This document shows, piece by piece, positions 1-7,567 of a stretch of 64,000 bases of DNA. Below the pieces are notes generated by a model. The model had not been told where the DNA came from. It did not search any database and worked only from the letters and a program-made list of their open reading frames with translations. The stretch spans positions 1 through 64,000 of the forward strand of contig JAFIEK010000005.1 of assembly GCA_020832545.1 (NCBI GenBank), written 5' to 3'. How positions within the stretch are numbered: position 1 is the stretch's first letter; every line of letters starts with the position of its first letter. The stretch is from Pararhodobacter sp. Lineage in GTDB: Bacteria; Pseudomonadota; Alphaproteobacteria; Rhodobacterales; Rhodobacteraceae. The position numbers were made by a program, and so were the translations under genes.

Positions 1-126
1 CCCCGCCCGCCCCCCGGGGCAGTGCGGCTATGTGTGGCCCTGTCAACCCTAAGAACTGCCGGGTGCACGCCCCCCCATCCCCCCGGCCCCCCGCCCTTTT
101 GCCCGGGGGCGCACCGGGTTGTGTGT
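1..126. other. Left-edge non-coding stretch downstream of pcaF
   Basis: This is a C-rich and G-rich stretch beyond the pcaF stop codon. I see no credible gene here. The reading frames that cross it are antisense shadows of pcaF. Read on the minus strand, complementary C and G runs around an AAAA could form an imperfect stem, but no clean terminator with a U-run is visible. Confidence 0.5.
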
Positions 127-1326
127 TCAGACCCGCTCCAGCGCGATGGCGATGCCTTGGCCGACGCCAATGCACATGGTCGACAAAGAGCGCCGCCCGC
201 CGTTCTTCTGCATCTCCAGCGCTGCCGTGCCGGTGATGCGCGCGCCCGACATGCCCAAAGGATGCCCCAGCGCAATCGCCCCGCCGTTGGGGTTCACGCG
301 CGGGTCATCATCGGCCACACCCAACTGGCGCAGCGTGGCAAGACCCTGCGCGGCAAAGGCCTCATTCAGCTCGATCACATCAAAATCAGCCTGCGTCAGC
401 CCCAGCCGCGCCATCAGCTTCTGGCTGGCCGGTGCCGGACCGATGCCCATGATCCGGGGCTCCACACCCGCCGTGGCCCCGCCGAGAATGCGCGCGATGG
501 GGGTCAGGCCGTGGGCCTTTGCGGCGGCCTCGGTCGCCAGTATCAACGCCGCTGCCCCGTCATTCACGCCCGAGGCATTGCCCGCCGTGACCGAGCCGTT
601 GGGGAACAAGGGCCGCAGCTTTGCCAGCGCCTCAGTGGTCACAGCGCGGGGGTGTTCATCACGGTCCACCACCACCGGGTCACCCTTGCGCTGGGGAATG
701 CTGACTGGCGCGATCTCTTGTGCCAGCCGCCCATTGGCCTGCGCAGCAGACGCCTTGGCCTGCGAGGCCAGCGCCATGGCATCTTGCGCCTCACGCGAGA
801 TGCCATAGTCATCGGCCACATTCTGCCCGGTTTGCGGCATGGACTCGCTGCCATAGGCCTTGTCCATCGCCGGGTTCACAAAGCGCCAGCCGATGGTGGT
901 ATCGAACACCTCGGCCTTGCGCGAGAATGCGCTGTCGGCCTTGCCCATGACGAAGGGCGCGCGTGACATGCTTTCCACCCCGCCTGCGATCATCAGATCG
1001 GCCTCGCCATTGGCGATCTGGCGCGCGGCGGTCAGCACGGCATCCATGCCCGAGCCACAGAGCCGGTTCACGGTGCTGCCCCCGATCGACAGCGGCAGAC
1101 CGGCCAGCAGCACGGCCATGCGCGCAACATTGCGGTTATCCTCGCCGGCCTGGTTGGCGCAGCCATAGATGGCGTCATCGACGGCCTCCCAGTCCACACC
1201 TTTGTTGCGGGCCATCAGCGCGCGCAGGGGTTCCGCCGCCAGATCGTCGGTGCGCACCATCGACAGGCTGCCGCCGTAGCGGCCAATGGGGGTGCGGATA
1301 TAGTCACAGATGAAAACGTCGATCAT
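127..1326 (-). CDS. pcaF: 3-oxoadipyl-CoA thiolase (beta-ketoadipate pathway)
   Basis: This 399-residue thiolase should cleave 3-oxoadipyl-CoA to succinyl-CoA and acetyl-CoA, the last step of protocatechuate/catechol degradation in the cytoplasm. The nucleophilic Cys90 lies in V-N-R-L-C-G-S-G. Further motifs are N-E-A-F-A-A-Q and G-G-A-I-A-L-G-H-P-L-G, and the C-terminal C-I-G-V-G-Q-G carries the second catalytic Cys. The start at 1326 (M-I-D-V-F-I-C) matches the family N-terminus; an upstream in-frame ATG at 1362 would overlap pcaJ. It is the last gene of pcaI-pcaJ-pcaF, one base from pcaJ. The neighbouring CoA-transferase genes favour PcaF over a general acetoacetyl-CoA thiolase. Confidence 0.93.
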   Translation of the reverse strand: MIDVFICDYIRTPIGRYGGSLSMVRTDDLAAEPLRALMARNKGVDWEAVDDAIYGCANQAGEDNRNVARMAVLLAGLPLSIGGSTVNRLCGSGMDAVLTAARQIANGEADLMIAGGVESMSRAPFVMGKADSAFSRKAEVFDTTIGWRFVNPAMDKAYGSESMPQTGQNVADDYGISREAQDAMALASQAKASAAQANGRLAQEIAPVSIPQRKGDPVVVDRDEHPRAVTTEALAKLRPLFPNGSVTAGNASGVNDGAAALILATEAAAKAHGLTPIARILGGATAGVEPRIMGIGPAPASQKLMARLGLTQADFDVIELNEAFAAQGLATLRQLGVADDDPRVNPNGGAIALGHPLGMSGARITGTAALEMQKNGGRRSLSTMCIGVGQGIAIALERV

Positions 1327-1327
1327 G

Positions 1328-2011
1328 TCATACCTCGGGCGCGTTAAGATCGGCCACCGCACCCATCACGTGCAGCGTGGCCCCGGTCAGCGATTGCAGT
1401 TCATCCATTGACAGCGCGGGCAGTTTCTCACGCAGGACAAAGCGCCCGCCCTCGATATCAACCACCGCAAGGTTGGTATAGACCCGCGTGACACAGGCCA
1501 CGCCGGTCAGCGGCAGGGTGCAGGCCTCAAGCAGCTTTGGCTTGCCGTCCTTGGTGGTGTGATCGGTGATCACCGCCACCTGTTTCGCGCCGTGCACCAG
1601 ATCCATCGCGCCACCCACGGCGGGCACACCCTTTGGCCCGGTGGACCAGTTCGCCAGATCACCACTTTCCGAGACCTGAAACGCCCCCAGTATTGCCACA
1701 TCCAGATGCCCGCCGCGGACCATGGCAAAGCTGTCGGCATGGTGGAAAAACGCGGTGCCAGGCTTGAGGGTGACGGCCTTTTTGCCGGCGTTGATCAGAT
1801 CCCAGTCTTCCTCGCCGGGGGGCGGTGCCTCACCGAAGCCGAGGATGCCGTTTTCCGTATGAAAGATCACCTCACGCCCCGGGGGCTGGAAGCGGGCGAC
1901 CATCTCAGGCAGGCCGATACCGAGGTTGACATAGGCGCCGTCAGCGATGTCCTGCGCCGCGCGCCATGCCATCTGTGCGGGGGTCAGACGCGTTGTCGAA
2001 TGGGCGCTCAT
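1328..2011 (-). CDS. pcaJ: 3-oxoadipate CoA-transferase subunit B
   Basis: This 227-residue beta subunit of a class I CoA-transferase moves CoA from succinyl-CoA to 3-oxoadipate together with PcaI. The catalytic Glu lies in the T-E-N-G-I-L-G-F motif, and G-I-G-L-P near the N-terminus is the expected family signature. The start codon overlaps the pcaI stop by 4 bases (ATGA), suggesting translational coupling and equal subunit amounts. The same fold serves acetoacetate CoA-transferases (ScoB/AtoA). The adjacent pcaF and pca-type IclR regulator support the 3-oxoadipate role. Confidence 0.92.
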   Translation of the reverse strand: MSAHSTTRLTPAQMAWRAAQDIADGAYVNLGIGLPEMVARFQPPGREVIFHTENGILGFGEAPPPGEEDWDLINAGKKAVTLKPGTAFFHHADSFAMVRGGHLDVAILGAFQVSESGDLANWSTGPKGVPAVGGAMDLVHGAKQVAVITDHTTKDGKPKLLEACTLPLTGVACVTRVYTNLAVVDIEGGRFVLREKLPALSMDELQSLTGATLHVMGAVADLNAPEV

Positions 2012-2742
2012 TGTGCCACCTCCGGGTAAACCGCCTTGGCGCGGATGAGGGCTTCTTCCTGCGCGGGGTTCGCAACTTCGACCACGCCTTGCACAAAAAT
2101 GCCGGGCGTGACCACGGCTTCAGGGTCCAGCGCGCCGGGTTCAACGATCTGCGACACCTGCACGATGGTCGTGGCAGCCGCCGTACACATCAGCGGGCCG
2201 AAATTACGCCCGGCCATCCGATAGATCAGGTTGCCCAGCTTGTCGCCCTTATACGCCTTGACCAGCGCATAATCGGCCTTCAGCCAGCGTTCCTGCACAT
2301 ACGAGCGCCCGTCAAATTCTGCCACCGGCTTGCCCTCGGCCAGATCGGTGCCAAAGCTGGAGGGGGTGTAAAATGCCGGAATGCCCGCGCCGCCTGCGCG
2401 GATACGTTCAGCCAGCGTGCCCTGCGGCACCAGCTCCAGTTCGATCTTTCCGGCGCGATACATCTCTGTAAACACCACCGGGTCAGATGAGCGCGGGAAC
2501 GAGCAGATCAGCTTTGCCACCATCCCGGTCTCGATCAGCGCGGCCAGTCCCACATGCCCGTTCCCGGCGTTGTTGTTGACCACTGTCAGCCCCTTGGGGT
2601 GGCCGGTGGCGCGAAAGCGGTCGATCAGCGCGTGGATCAGCTCAACCGGCGCGCCAGAGCCGCCGAACCCGCCGATCATCACGCTCATTCCGTCTTCGAT
2701 CCCGGCCACGGCGGTGGCGAGATCGGGCAATGTCTTGTCCAT
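2008..2742 (-). CDS. pcaI: 3-oxoadipate CoA-transferase subunit A
   Basis: This 244-residue alpha subunit is the partner of PcaJ. The family CoA-binding motif appears as I-G-G-F-G-G-S-G-A-P near residue 22, followed by V-V-N-N-N-A-G-N-G. The start at 2742 (M-D-K-T-L-P-D) has an ideal AGGAGG 7-8 bases upstream on the minus strand. The frame stays open further upstream, but that part runs antisense through the divergent regulator gene and is not coding. It is the first gene of the pcaIJF operon, and its promoter must lie in the 2743-2853 interval with the inverted-repeat operator. Confidence 0.93.
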   Translation of the reverse strand: MDKTLPDLATAVAGIEDGMSVMIGGFGGSGAPVELIHALIDRFRATGHPKGLTVVNNNAGNGHVGLAALIETGMVAKLICSFPRSSDPVVFTEMYRAGKIELELVPQGTLAERIRAGGAGIPAFYTPSSFGTDLAEGKPVAEFDGRSYVQERWLKADYALVKAYKGDKLGNLIYRMAGRNFGPLMCTAAATTIVQVSQIVEPGALDPEAVVTPGIFVQGVVEVANPAQEEALIRAKAVYPEVAQ

Positions 2743-2802
2743 GGGCAAATCCTCCTGACAGCGGGCAAGGGATAGGCGCGCGCGGCGATTGCGTCCAGTC
2801 GC

Positions 2803-2841
2803 TTTGTGCGATATGCGGTATTTGTTGACATATCGCACAAA
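2803..2841. promoter_or_regulatory. Large inverted-repeat operator between pcaI and the IclR gene
   Basis: TTTGTGCGATAT (2803-2814) and ATATCGCACAAA (2830-2841) are perfect 12-base inverted arms separated by 15 bases. TGCGAT-type half-sites are typical of PcaR/PobR-class IclR regulators. The element ends 12 bases before the regulator start at 2854 and lies about 60 bases upstream of pcaI. It could therefore serve both autoregulation and pcaIJF control. Confidence 0.8.
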
Positions 2842-2853
2842 CCGGAACGGCAA

Positions 2854-3612
2854 ATGATCAGCGAACGCGACATCATGGGCGGGCTGGCCAAGGGGCTGGC
2901 GGTGATTGAGACCTTTTCGGCCGAGCGCCCGCGCCAGTCCATCGCCGAGGTGGCGGCGCGCTCTGCGCTGGACCGGGCGACGGCGCGGCGCTGCCTGTTG
3001 ACCCTCGCCCACCACGGCTATGCCGATTATGACGGCAAGTACTTTACCCTCACGCCCCGGGTGCTGCGGCTGGGCACAGCCTGTCTGGCCACCATGCCGC
3101 TGCCGCAGATCGTGCAGCCGCTGCTGGATGAGCTGTCCGAGAGGATCGGGCAAAGCTCTTCGGTGTCGATTCTGGATGGTGATGAGATTGTCTATGTGGC
3201 CCGCGCCGCGCAGCGCAAGGTGATCTCGATCGCGCTGATGCCCGGCTCGCGCCTGCCAGCCTATTGCACCTCGATGGGGCGGGTGCTGCTGGCGGCCTTG
3301 CCCGATGATCAGGCCCGCAACATCCTTGGCCCCGGCCCACTGCCCGCGCGCACCGCGCAGACCCTGACCGACCCGCAGGCCATTCTGCACCAGCTGGCCC
3401 GCGTTCGTATGCAGGGCTTTGCGGTGATCGATCAGGAGGTCGAGAGCGGCCTCTGTTCCATCGCAATTCCGGTGCGCAACGCCCACAAGCAGACGGTGGC
3501 CGCGCTCAATATCGGCGTGTCGGCCTTTGACATGCAGGCCGCCGGGCTGGCCGACGCCTATCTGCCCGCGTTGCAAGTGCTTCAGGACCGGCTGGCGGGG
3601 ATGCTGCGCTGA
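2854..3612 (+). CDS. IclR-family regulator of the beta-ketoadipate genes (PcaR/PcaU type)
   Basis: This is a 252-residue regulator. An N-terminal winged HTH (about residues 5-65, with A-E-V-A-A-R-S-A-L-D-R-A-T-A-R-R as helix-turn-helix) is followed by an IclR effector domain. The C-terminal domain has G-R-V-L-L-A-A and a G-L-C-S-I-A-I-P-V-R segment, both usual for effector binding. It is divergent from pcaIJF and probably senses 3-oxoadipate or protocatechuate. I chose ATG 2854 because the alternative GTG 2806 lies inside the operator and adds a non-homologous leader; the ribosome-binding site is weak. Its stop codon abuts the stop of the convergent pseudouridine synthase gene with no gap. 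Confidence 0.88.
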   Translation: MISERDIMGGLAKGLAVIETFSAERPRQSIAEVAARSALDRATARRCLLTLAHHGYADYDGKYFTLTPRVLRLGTACLATMPLPQIVQPLLDELSERIGQSSSVSILDGDEIVYVARAAQRKVISIALMPGSRLPAYCTSMGRVLLAALPDDQARNILGPGPLPARTAQTLTDPQAILHQLARVRMQGFAVIDQEVESGLCSIAIPVRNAHKQTVAALNIGVSAFDMQAAGLADAYLPALQVLQDRLAGMLR

Positions 3613-4167
3613 TCAGCGGGCGCGCGGCGGTTCGCCGTCGCGCCATTCTCCCGGTGCCAGCCCGTCCAGCGCCCAGGGGCCTATCCGCCAGCGCACCAGC
3701 CGCAGGGTCGGATGGCCCACCGCCGCTGTCATCCGCCGCACCTGTCGGTTGCGGCCCTCGCGCAGGGTCAGTTCCAGCCAGCAATCGGGCACGCTTTTGC
3801 GAAAACGCACCGGCGGATCGCGCGGCCAGATGTCTGGCGGGTCAATGCGCCACACCTCGGCCGGTTGGGTGCGCCCGTCCTTCAGATCGACCCCGCGCTG
3901 CAACCGCGCCAGCGCAGCGGCATCGGGCAGCCCTTCGACCTGCACCAGATAGGTCTTGGCCATCTTGTGCCGGGGGTTGGCGATGCGGGCCTGCAACGCG
4001 CCATCATCGGTCAGAACCAGCAACCCTTCGCTGTCGCGATCCAGCCGCCCCGCCGGATAGACGCCCGGCACATCGATATGATCTGATAGCGTGCGCCGCG
4101 CCACTGTGCCTCGGTCGGTGAACTGCGAGAGCACGTCATAGGGCTTGTTGAACACGAGGATCCGCAT
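3613..4167 (-). CDS. rRNA pseudouridine synthase, RsuA/RluE family
   Basis: This 184-residue enzyme isomerises a uridine to pseudouridine in rRNA. The catalytic Asp lies in the [11 protein letters not shown] motif near residue 46. K-T-Y-L-V-Q-V and [10 protein letters not shown] complete the family pattern. There is no N-terminal S4 domain, and the length fits RluE (23S U2457) better than RsuA or RluB. The start at 4167 (M-R-I-L-V-F-N-K-P) follows an AGAGGGGG ribosome-binding site. It is a housekeeping gene unrelated to its neighbours and converges on the IclR gene. Confidence 0.88.
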   Translation of the reverse strand: MRILVFNKPYDVLSQFTDRGTVARRTLSDHIDVPGVYPAGRLDRDSEGLLVLTDDGALQARIANPRHKMAKTYLVQVEGLPDAAALARLQRGVDLKDGRTQPAEVWRIDPPDIWPRDPPVRFRKSVPDCWLELTLREGRNRQVRRMTAAVGHPTLRLVRWRIGPWALDGLAPGEWRDGEPPRAR

Positions 4168-4284
4168 ACCCCCTCTTAGCAGGACAGCCCGGCGCGTTCG
4201 AGTGCTGACAGATTGCGGGTCAGCGTAGACATGCCCGGCCCTGTTCGCGCTGCAATCGGCATGTCTTTGCCCGGTTCGCAGCTG

Positions 4285-4304
4285 AAACTTGTATATGCAA
4301 GTTT
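4285..4304. promoter_or_regulatory. Inverted repeat upstream of the hydrolase/GST cassette
   Basis: AAACTTG, a 6-base spacer (TATATG) and CAAGTTT form a perfect 7-base-arm palindrome 45-65 bases before the hydrolase start. The position and form suit a dimeric repressor site. No regulator gene is adjacent on this strand, so the binding protein would be encoded elsewhere. Confidence 0.5.
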
Positions 4305-4349
4305 TAGCGGTTACACAAGTTGGCACGCTGATTCCAACGGGAGGAAATG

Positions 4350-5603
4350 ATGTGCAGCACCACGACATTCACGCGCAGGCAGGCACTGGCCGGGGCCGCT
4401 GCGCTGCCTTTGGCGCTCAGCTGGGCTGATCCGTTGCGGGCCTCGGATTTCAGCGCCTTGCAGGGTGAGCTGGATGCGGCCATTTCCTCGGGGCGGATGC
4501 CGGGGCTGGTGGCGCTGATCGCGCGCGGGCCGGATGTCTGGGTGCATGTTGCGGGCCTGCGTGATCTGGACAGCGCCGCGCCGATGACGCGCGACACCGT
4601 GTTCGCGGTGGCCTCCATCGCCAAACCCCTGACAGCGGTTGCAGCCCTGATGCTGGTGCAGGATGGCGTGCTGGGGCTGGATGACCCGGTGGACCCATGG
4701 TTGCCGGAGCTGGCCGGGCGGCAGGTGCTGCGTCAGGCGGATGGGGCGCTGGATGACACCATGCCCGCCACCCGCGCGATCACGCTGCGCGACCTTCTGA
4801 GCATGCGCATGGGGCTGGGCATCGATTTTGCTGACCCTGCTGAAGTGCCGATCGTTGGCCAGATGCAAGCGCTTGGGGTTGCGCCGGGGCCGCGCCTGTT
4901 TGCCGAGGATGCCGACACCTACATGGCGCGTCTGGGCTCTTTGCCGCTGATTCATCAACCCGGCGAAGCGTGGCGGTATCACACGGGCCTGGATGTCGCG
5001 GGCGTGTTGGTGGAACGCGCGAGCGGCATGTCGCAGGGCGAATTTCTGCGCAGGCGGGTCTGCGCACCGTTGGGCATGCACGATACCGCGTTTTTCGGCC
5101 CGGTTGAGCGTCTGGCCACGCAATACTGGCCCAACCCTGAGACCGGCAGGATGGAGCCGTGGAATTCGGCTGCGGGCGACAGCTTCGCCGATGTGCCCGC
5201 GTTTGAGGCGGGCGGCGGGGGGCATGTCTCTACGGTCGATGATTTTCTGGCGTTCGGGCGGTTCTTGATGGCGGGTGGTCTGGTCGATGGCCGCCAGCTT
5301 CTGTCCCGCGATCTGGTGGATGAGATGTTGACCGACCAGATATCACCTGCCCAGAAAGCGGCCTCACCGTGGTTTCCGGCTGATTTCTGGGACACCCATG
5401 GCTGGGGGCTGGGCGTGGCCCTGCGCACTGCGCCGCAGGACGCAGAAGGCCGCTTTGGCTGGTGGGGCGGGTATGGCACCAGTTTCTGGTGCGATCCGGC
5501 GACTGACAGCGTGGCGATCCTGTTTACCCAACGTATGATGACCGGCGCGGATGACACTGCGCTGGCCGAAACCTTCAATGCGGCGGCGTTTGATGCCCGA
5601 TAG
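4350..5603 (+). CDS. Exported serine beta-lactamase-like hydrolase (class C / esterase type)
   Basis: This 417-residue member of the penicillin-binding/class C beta-lactamase fold is probably an esterase or peptidase. The catalytic S-x-x-K motif is S-I-A-K in [14 protein letters not shown] segment takes the place of Y-x-N, and W-G-G-Y-G lies where the third K-T-G/H-x-G motif is expected. The N-terminus has a twin-Arg pair (F-T-R-R-Q) before a hydrophobic stretch ending in an A-x-A-like site, suggesting Tat export. ATG 4350 is favoured over ATG 4347 because GGGAGG at 4339-4344 sits at a better distance. It is the first gene of a four-gene cassette with a GST and two small proteins. Confidence 0.8.
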   Translation: MCSTTTFTRRQALAGAAALPLALSWADPLRASDFSALQGELDAAISSGRMPGLVALIARGPDVWVHVAGLRDLDSAAPMTRDTVFAVASIAKPLTAVAALMLVQDGVLGLDDPVDPWLPELAGRQVLRQADGALDDTMPATRAITLRDLLSMRMGLGIDFADPAEVPIVGQMQALGVAPGPRLFAEDADTYMARLGSLPLIHQPGEAWRYHTGLDVAGVLVERASGMSQGEFLRRRVCAPLGMHDTAFFGPVERLATQYWPNPETGRMEPWNSAAGDSFADVPAFEAGGGGHVSTVDDFLAFGRFLMAGGLVDGRQLLSRDLVDEMLTDQISPAQKAASPWFPADFWDTHGWGLGVALRTAPQDAEGRFGWWGGYGTSFWCDPATDSVAILFTQRMMTGADDTALAETFNAAAFDAR

Positions 5604-5622
5604 CTCTGACAGGGACATGCCA

Positions 5623-6279
5623 ATGCCTGAGATGACGCTGACAACTTTGAACTGGGTGCCCGACCTGCCGCGCGGCTATGTGCGCGATCTGCGGGTGCGG
5701 TGGGCGCTGGAGGAAGCCGGGTTGCCCTATCGCGTCGCCAGCGTGCCCTTCACGCCAAGCGTGCCCTCCCGCGAGTTGGACGCCGGGCAGTTGGCGCTTC
5801 AGCCCTATGCGCAGGTGCCATGGCTGACGGATGGCGGCCAGACCATCTTTGAATCGGGCGCGATCTTGCTTTATCTGGGCGAGCGCAGCACAGCCCTGAT
5901 GCCAACTGAGCGCCGCGCCCGGCAGGATGTTATCACATGGGTTTTTGCCGCGCTGAATTCGGTAGAAGCGATCAGCCTGCCATGGTCGATCTATCAGTTC
6001 GCGGGCGATACTGAACAGACACCGGGGCGCAAGCACCTTGATGCCATCTTGAAAGCACGGGTGCACTATACCGAGCAGGTTCTGGCCGGGCGCGAATGGC
6101 TGGCCGGGGCGTTTTCAATCGCCGATATCCTGATGGCCGATGTGCTGCGCCTTGTGCACCGCTTTGACGGGCTGGCAGACGCCCCTGCCTGCCGCGGCTA
6201 TGTCGAAGCTGCCACCGGTCGCCCGGCCTTTGCGCAAGCCTATTCAGACCAGATGGCCCATTTCGCAAAAGCAGACTGA
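5623..6279 (+). CDS. Glutathione S-transferase family protein
   Basis: This 218-residue GST has a thioredoxin-like N-terminal domain (to about residue 85) containing the glutathione-binding F-E-S-G-A-I-L-L-Y-L motif. It is followed by a helical domain with the F-S-I-A-D-I-L-M-A-D N-capping motif. An R-D-L-R-V-R-W-A-L-E-E segment fits the first helix. The start at 5623 has AGGGA at 5611-5615 with 7-base spacing; ATG 5617 is possible but too close to it. It follows the hydrolase by 19 bases. Co-transcription with a VOC protein and a hydrolase suggests detoxification or conjugate processing of an unidentified electrophile. Confidence 0.85.
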   Translation: MPEMTLTTLNWVPDLPRGYVRDLRVRWALEEAGLPYRVASVPFTPSVPSRELDAGQLALQPYAQVPWLTDGGQTIFESGAILLYLGERSTALMPTERRARQDVITWVFAALNSVEAISLPWSIYQFAGDTEQTPGRKHLDAILKARVHYTEQVLAGREWLAGAFSIADILMADVLRLVHRFDGLADAPACRGYVEAATGRPAFAQAYSDQMAHFAKAD

Positions 6280-6321
6280 CCCAAAACGGCCCCTTGGCCT
6301 TACATGAGAGGAGAGTTCAGC

Positions 6322-7038
6322 ATGACCTACATCCAGGGCTTTGTCGCCGCCGTCCCAACTGCCAACCGCAAGGTGTTTGTCACCCATGCTCAGAAAGCCA
6401 TGGAGGGGTTTCATGATCATGGCCTGCTGCATGGTGCCGAATGTTGGGGCGATGACGTGCCCGACGGAAAGCTGACCTCTTTTCCCATGTCCGTGAAGGC
6501 GCAGGCGGATGAAACCGTGGTGTTCGCGTGGTATCTGTGGCCATCCAAAGAGGCACATGATGCCGCCATGAAGGATGCGATGAAAGACCCGCGCCTGAAC
6601 ATGGAGACCAACCCAATGCCCTTTGACGGCAAGCGCGTGGTTTATGGCGGGTTCGAGCCGGTGTTTGAACTGGGGTCGCGCCAGCCGGGCGGGTATTTTG
6701 ACGGATTCATCTGTGCCGTGCCCAAAGACGGGCGCGAGGCATTTCGCAGCTTCGCCGCAGAGGTCGATCCGATCTTCATGGAATATGGCGCGACATGGAT
6801 CATGGAGAACTGGAGCGTGGACATTCCAGAAGGCACAGTCACAGATTTCCGCCGCGCGGTGCAGGCCGCGCCGGATGAAGATGTGATGTTTTCATGGACG
6901 CAATGGCCCGACAAGGCTGCGCGCGATGAAGGGTCTCGGCGCATGATGCAGGACACGCGCTTTTCCAGTGACATGCAGATGCCTTTCGACGGCAAACGCA
7001 TGGTTATTGGCGGGTTTGCGCCGCTGGTCGAAGTCTGA
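6322..7038 (+). CDS. Tandem DUF1428 protein
   Basis: This 238-residue protein is made of two copies of a DUF1428-type domain (about residues 1-115 and 120-238). Both halves carry F-x-x-A-V-P near the start, F-x-W-x-x-W-P in the middle and M-P-F-D-G-K-R-x-V-x-G-G-F near the end, showing an internal duplication. DUF1428 proteins are usually single-domain and about 115 residues long, with a dimeric ferredoxin-like fold, so this looks like a fused dimer. The start at 6322 follows GAGGAGAG; the upstream ATG at 6304 would leave no ribosome-binding site. The function of the family is unknown. It lies between the GST and the VOC gene in the same cassette. Confidence 0.82.
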   Translation: MTYIQGFVAAVPTANRKVFVTHAQKAMEGFHDHGLLHGAECWGDDVPDGKLTSFPMSVKAQADETVVFAWYLWPSKEAHDAAMKDAMKDPRLNMETNPMPFDGKRVVYGGFEPVFELGSRQPGGYFDGFICAVPKDGREAFRSFAAEVDPIFMEYGATWIMENWSVDIPEGTVTDFRRAVQAAPDEDVMFSWTQWPDKAARDEGSRRMMQDTRFSSDMQMPFDGKRMVIGGFAPLVEV

Positions 7039-7083
7039 GCCGACTGAAAGATGCCGGATCAGAAACGACGGACTGGAGACGAA

Positions 7084-7485
7084 ATGCTACACCCGATAAC
7101 AATCAGCCTGCCGGTTGCCGACAGGCGGCGCGCGCATGATTTCTATCGCAACGTTCTGGATCTTCAGACGATTGGCGCGTTGCAGGCGGACGGCATGCCC
7201 GAGCCGCTTCAGTTTTTGATCAATTCCGGCGTCCGCCTGATGCTGGTCCCCGATGACGGGTTCGGTTTTGTGGTCGCGCCGAGAGTGCCTGAGCTGGGCG
7301 ATCAGGCCGAAACGCTGCTGTGTATCGACCAGCCCACATCCGCCGATGTTCTGGCGCTCAGGGAAAAATGGATCGCAGCCGATGGACAGATCGTCAGCGA
7401 ACCCGCGCAGAAGGCGTGGGGTTTCACGGGTATATTTGGCGACCCCGATGGCCATCTGTGGATGATCCGCGCCGCAGGAGAATGA
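7084..7485 (+). CDS. VOC (glyoxalase/bleomycin-resistance fold) protein
   Basis: This 133-residue protein has the two beta-alpha-beta-beta-beta repeats of the vicinal-oxygen-chelate fold. Supporting segments are the N-terminal I-S-L-P-V-A-D-x-x-R-A-x-x-F-Y and the C-terminal F-x-D-P-D-G-H-L-W, where the last Glu/His metal ligands usually sit. The start at 7084 follows GGAG; an ATG at 7051 only extends the frame into the intergenic gap. The substrate is not recognisable. It ends the hydrolase-GST-DUF1428-VOC cassette and is followed by a strong stem-loop. Confidence 0.8.
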   Translation: MLHPITISLPVADRRRAHDFYRNVLDLQTIGALQADGMPEPLQFLINSGVRLMLVPDDGFGFVVAPRVPELGDQAETLLCIDQPTSADVLALREKWIAADGQIVSEPAQKAWGFTGIFGDPDGHLWMIRAAGE

Positions 7486-7489
7486 ACCA

Positions 7490-7528
7490 GCGTTTGCCAG
7501 CATGCAGTTGCCGTTTGCTGGCAAACGC
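7490..7528. terminator. Stem-loop between convergent VOC and kinase genes
   Basis: GCGTTTGCCAGC (7490-7501) and GCTGGCAAACGC (7517-7528) are perfect 12-base arms with a 15-base loop. The element starts 5 bases after the VOC stop and lies 40 bases from the kinase stop on the other strand. There is no T-run, so intrinsic termination is uncertain. The position suggests transcript end formation or 3-prime-end protection. Confidence 0.6.
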
Positions 7529-7567
7529 AGGTCCCCTGAAGGGTTTGCGCCGCCACGGATCAGGGCG

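Noticed and set aside
22-966. Long plus-strand frame opposite pcaF
   Set aside because: It is antisense to a clear thiolase, has Arg/Pro/His-rich composition typical of shadow frames in GC-rich DNA, and lacks a ribosome-binding site.
2743-3576. Upstream extension of the pcaI frame
   Set aside because: It runs antisense through the IclR gene. The AGGAGG site and family N-terminus place the start at 2742.
6280-6321. GGCC-CCTT-GGCC stem as a terminator between GST and DUF1428
   Set aside because: Only 4 bp, no T-run, and the genes appear co-transcribed.
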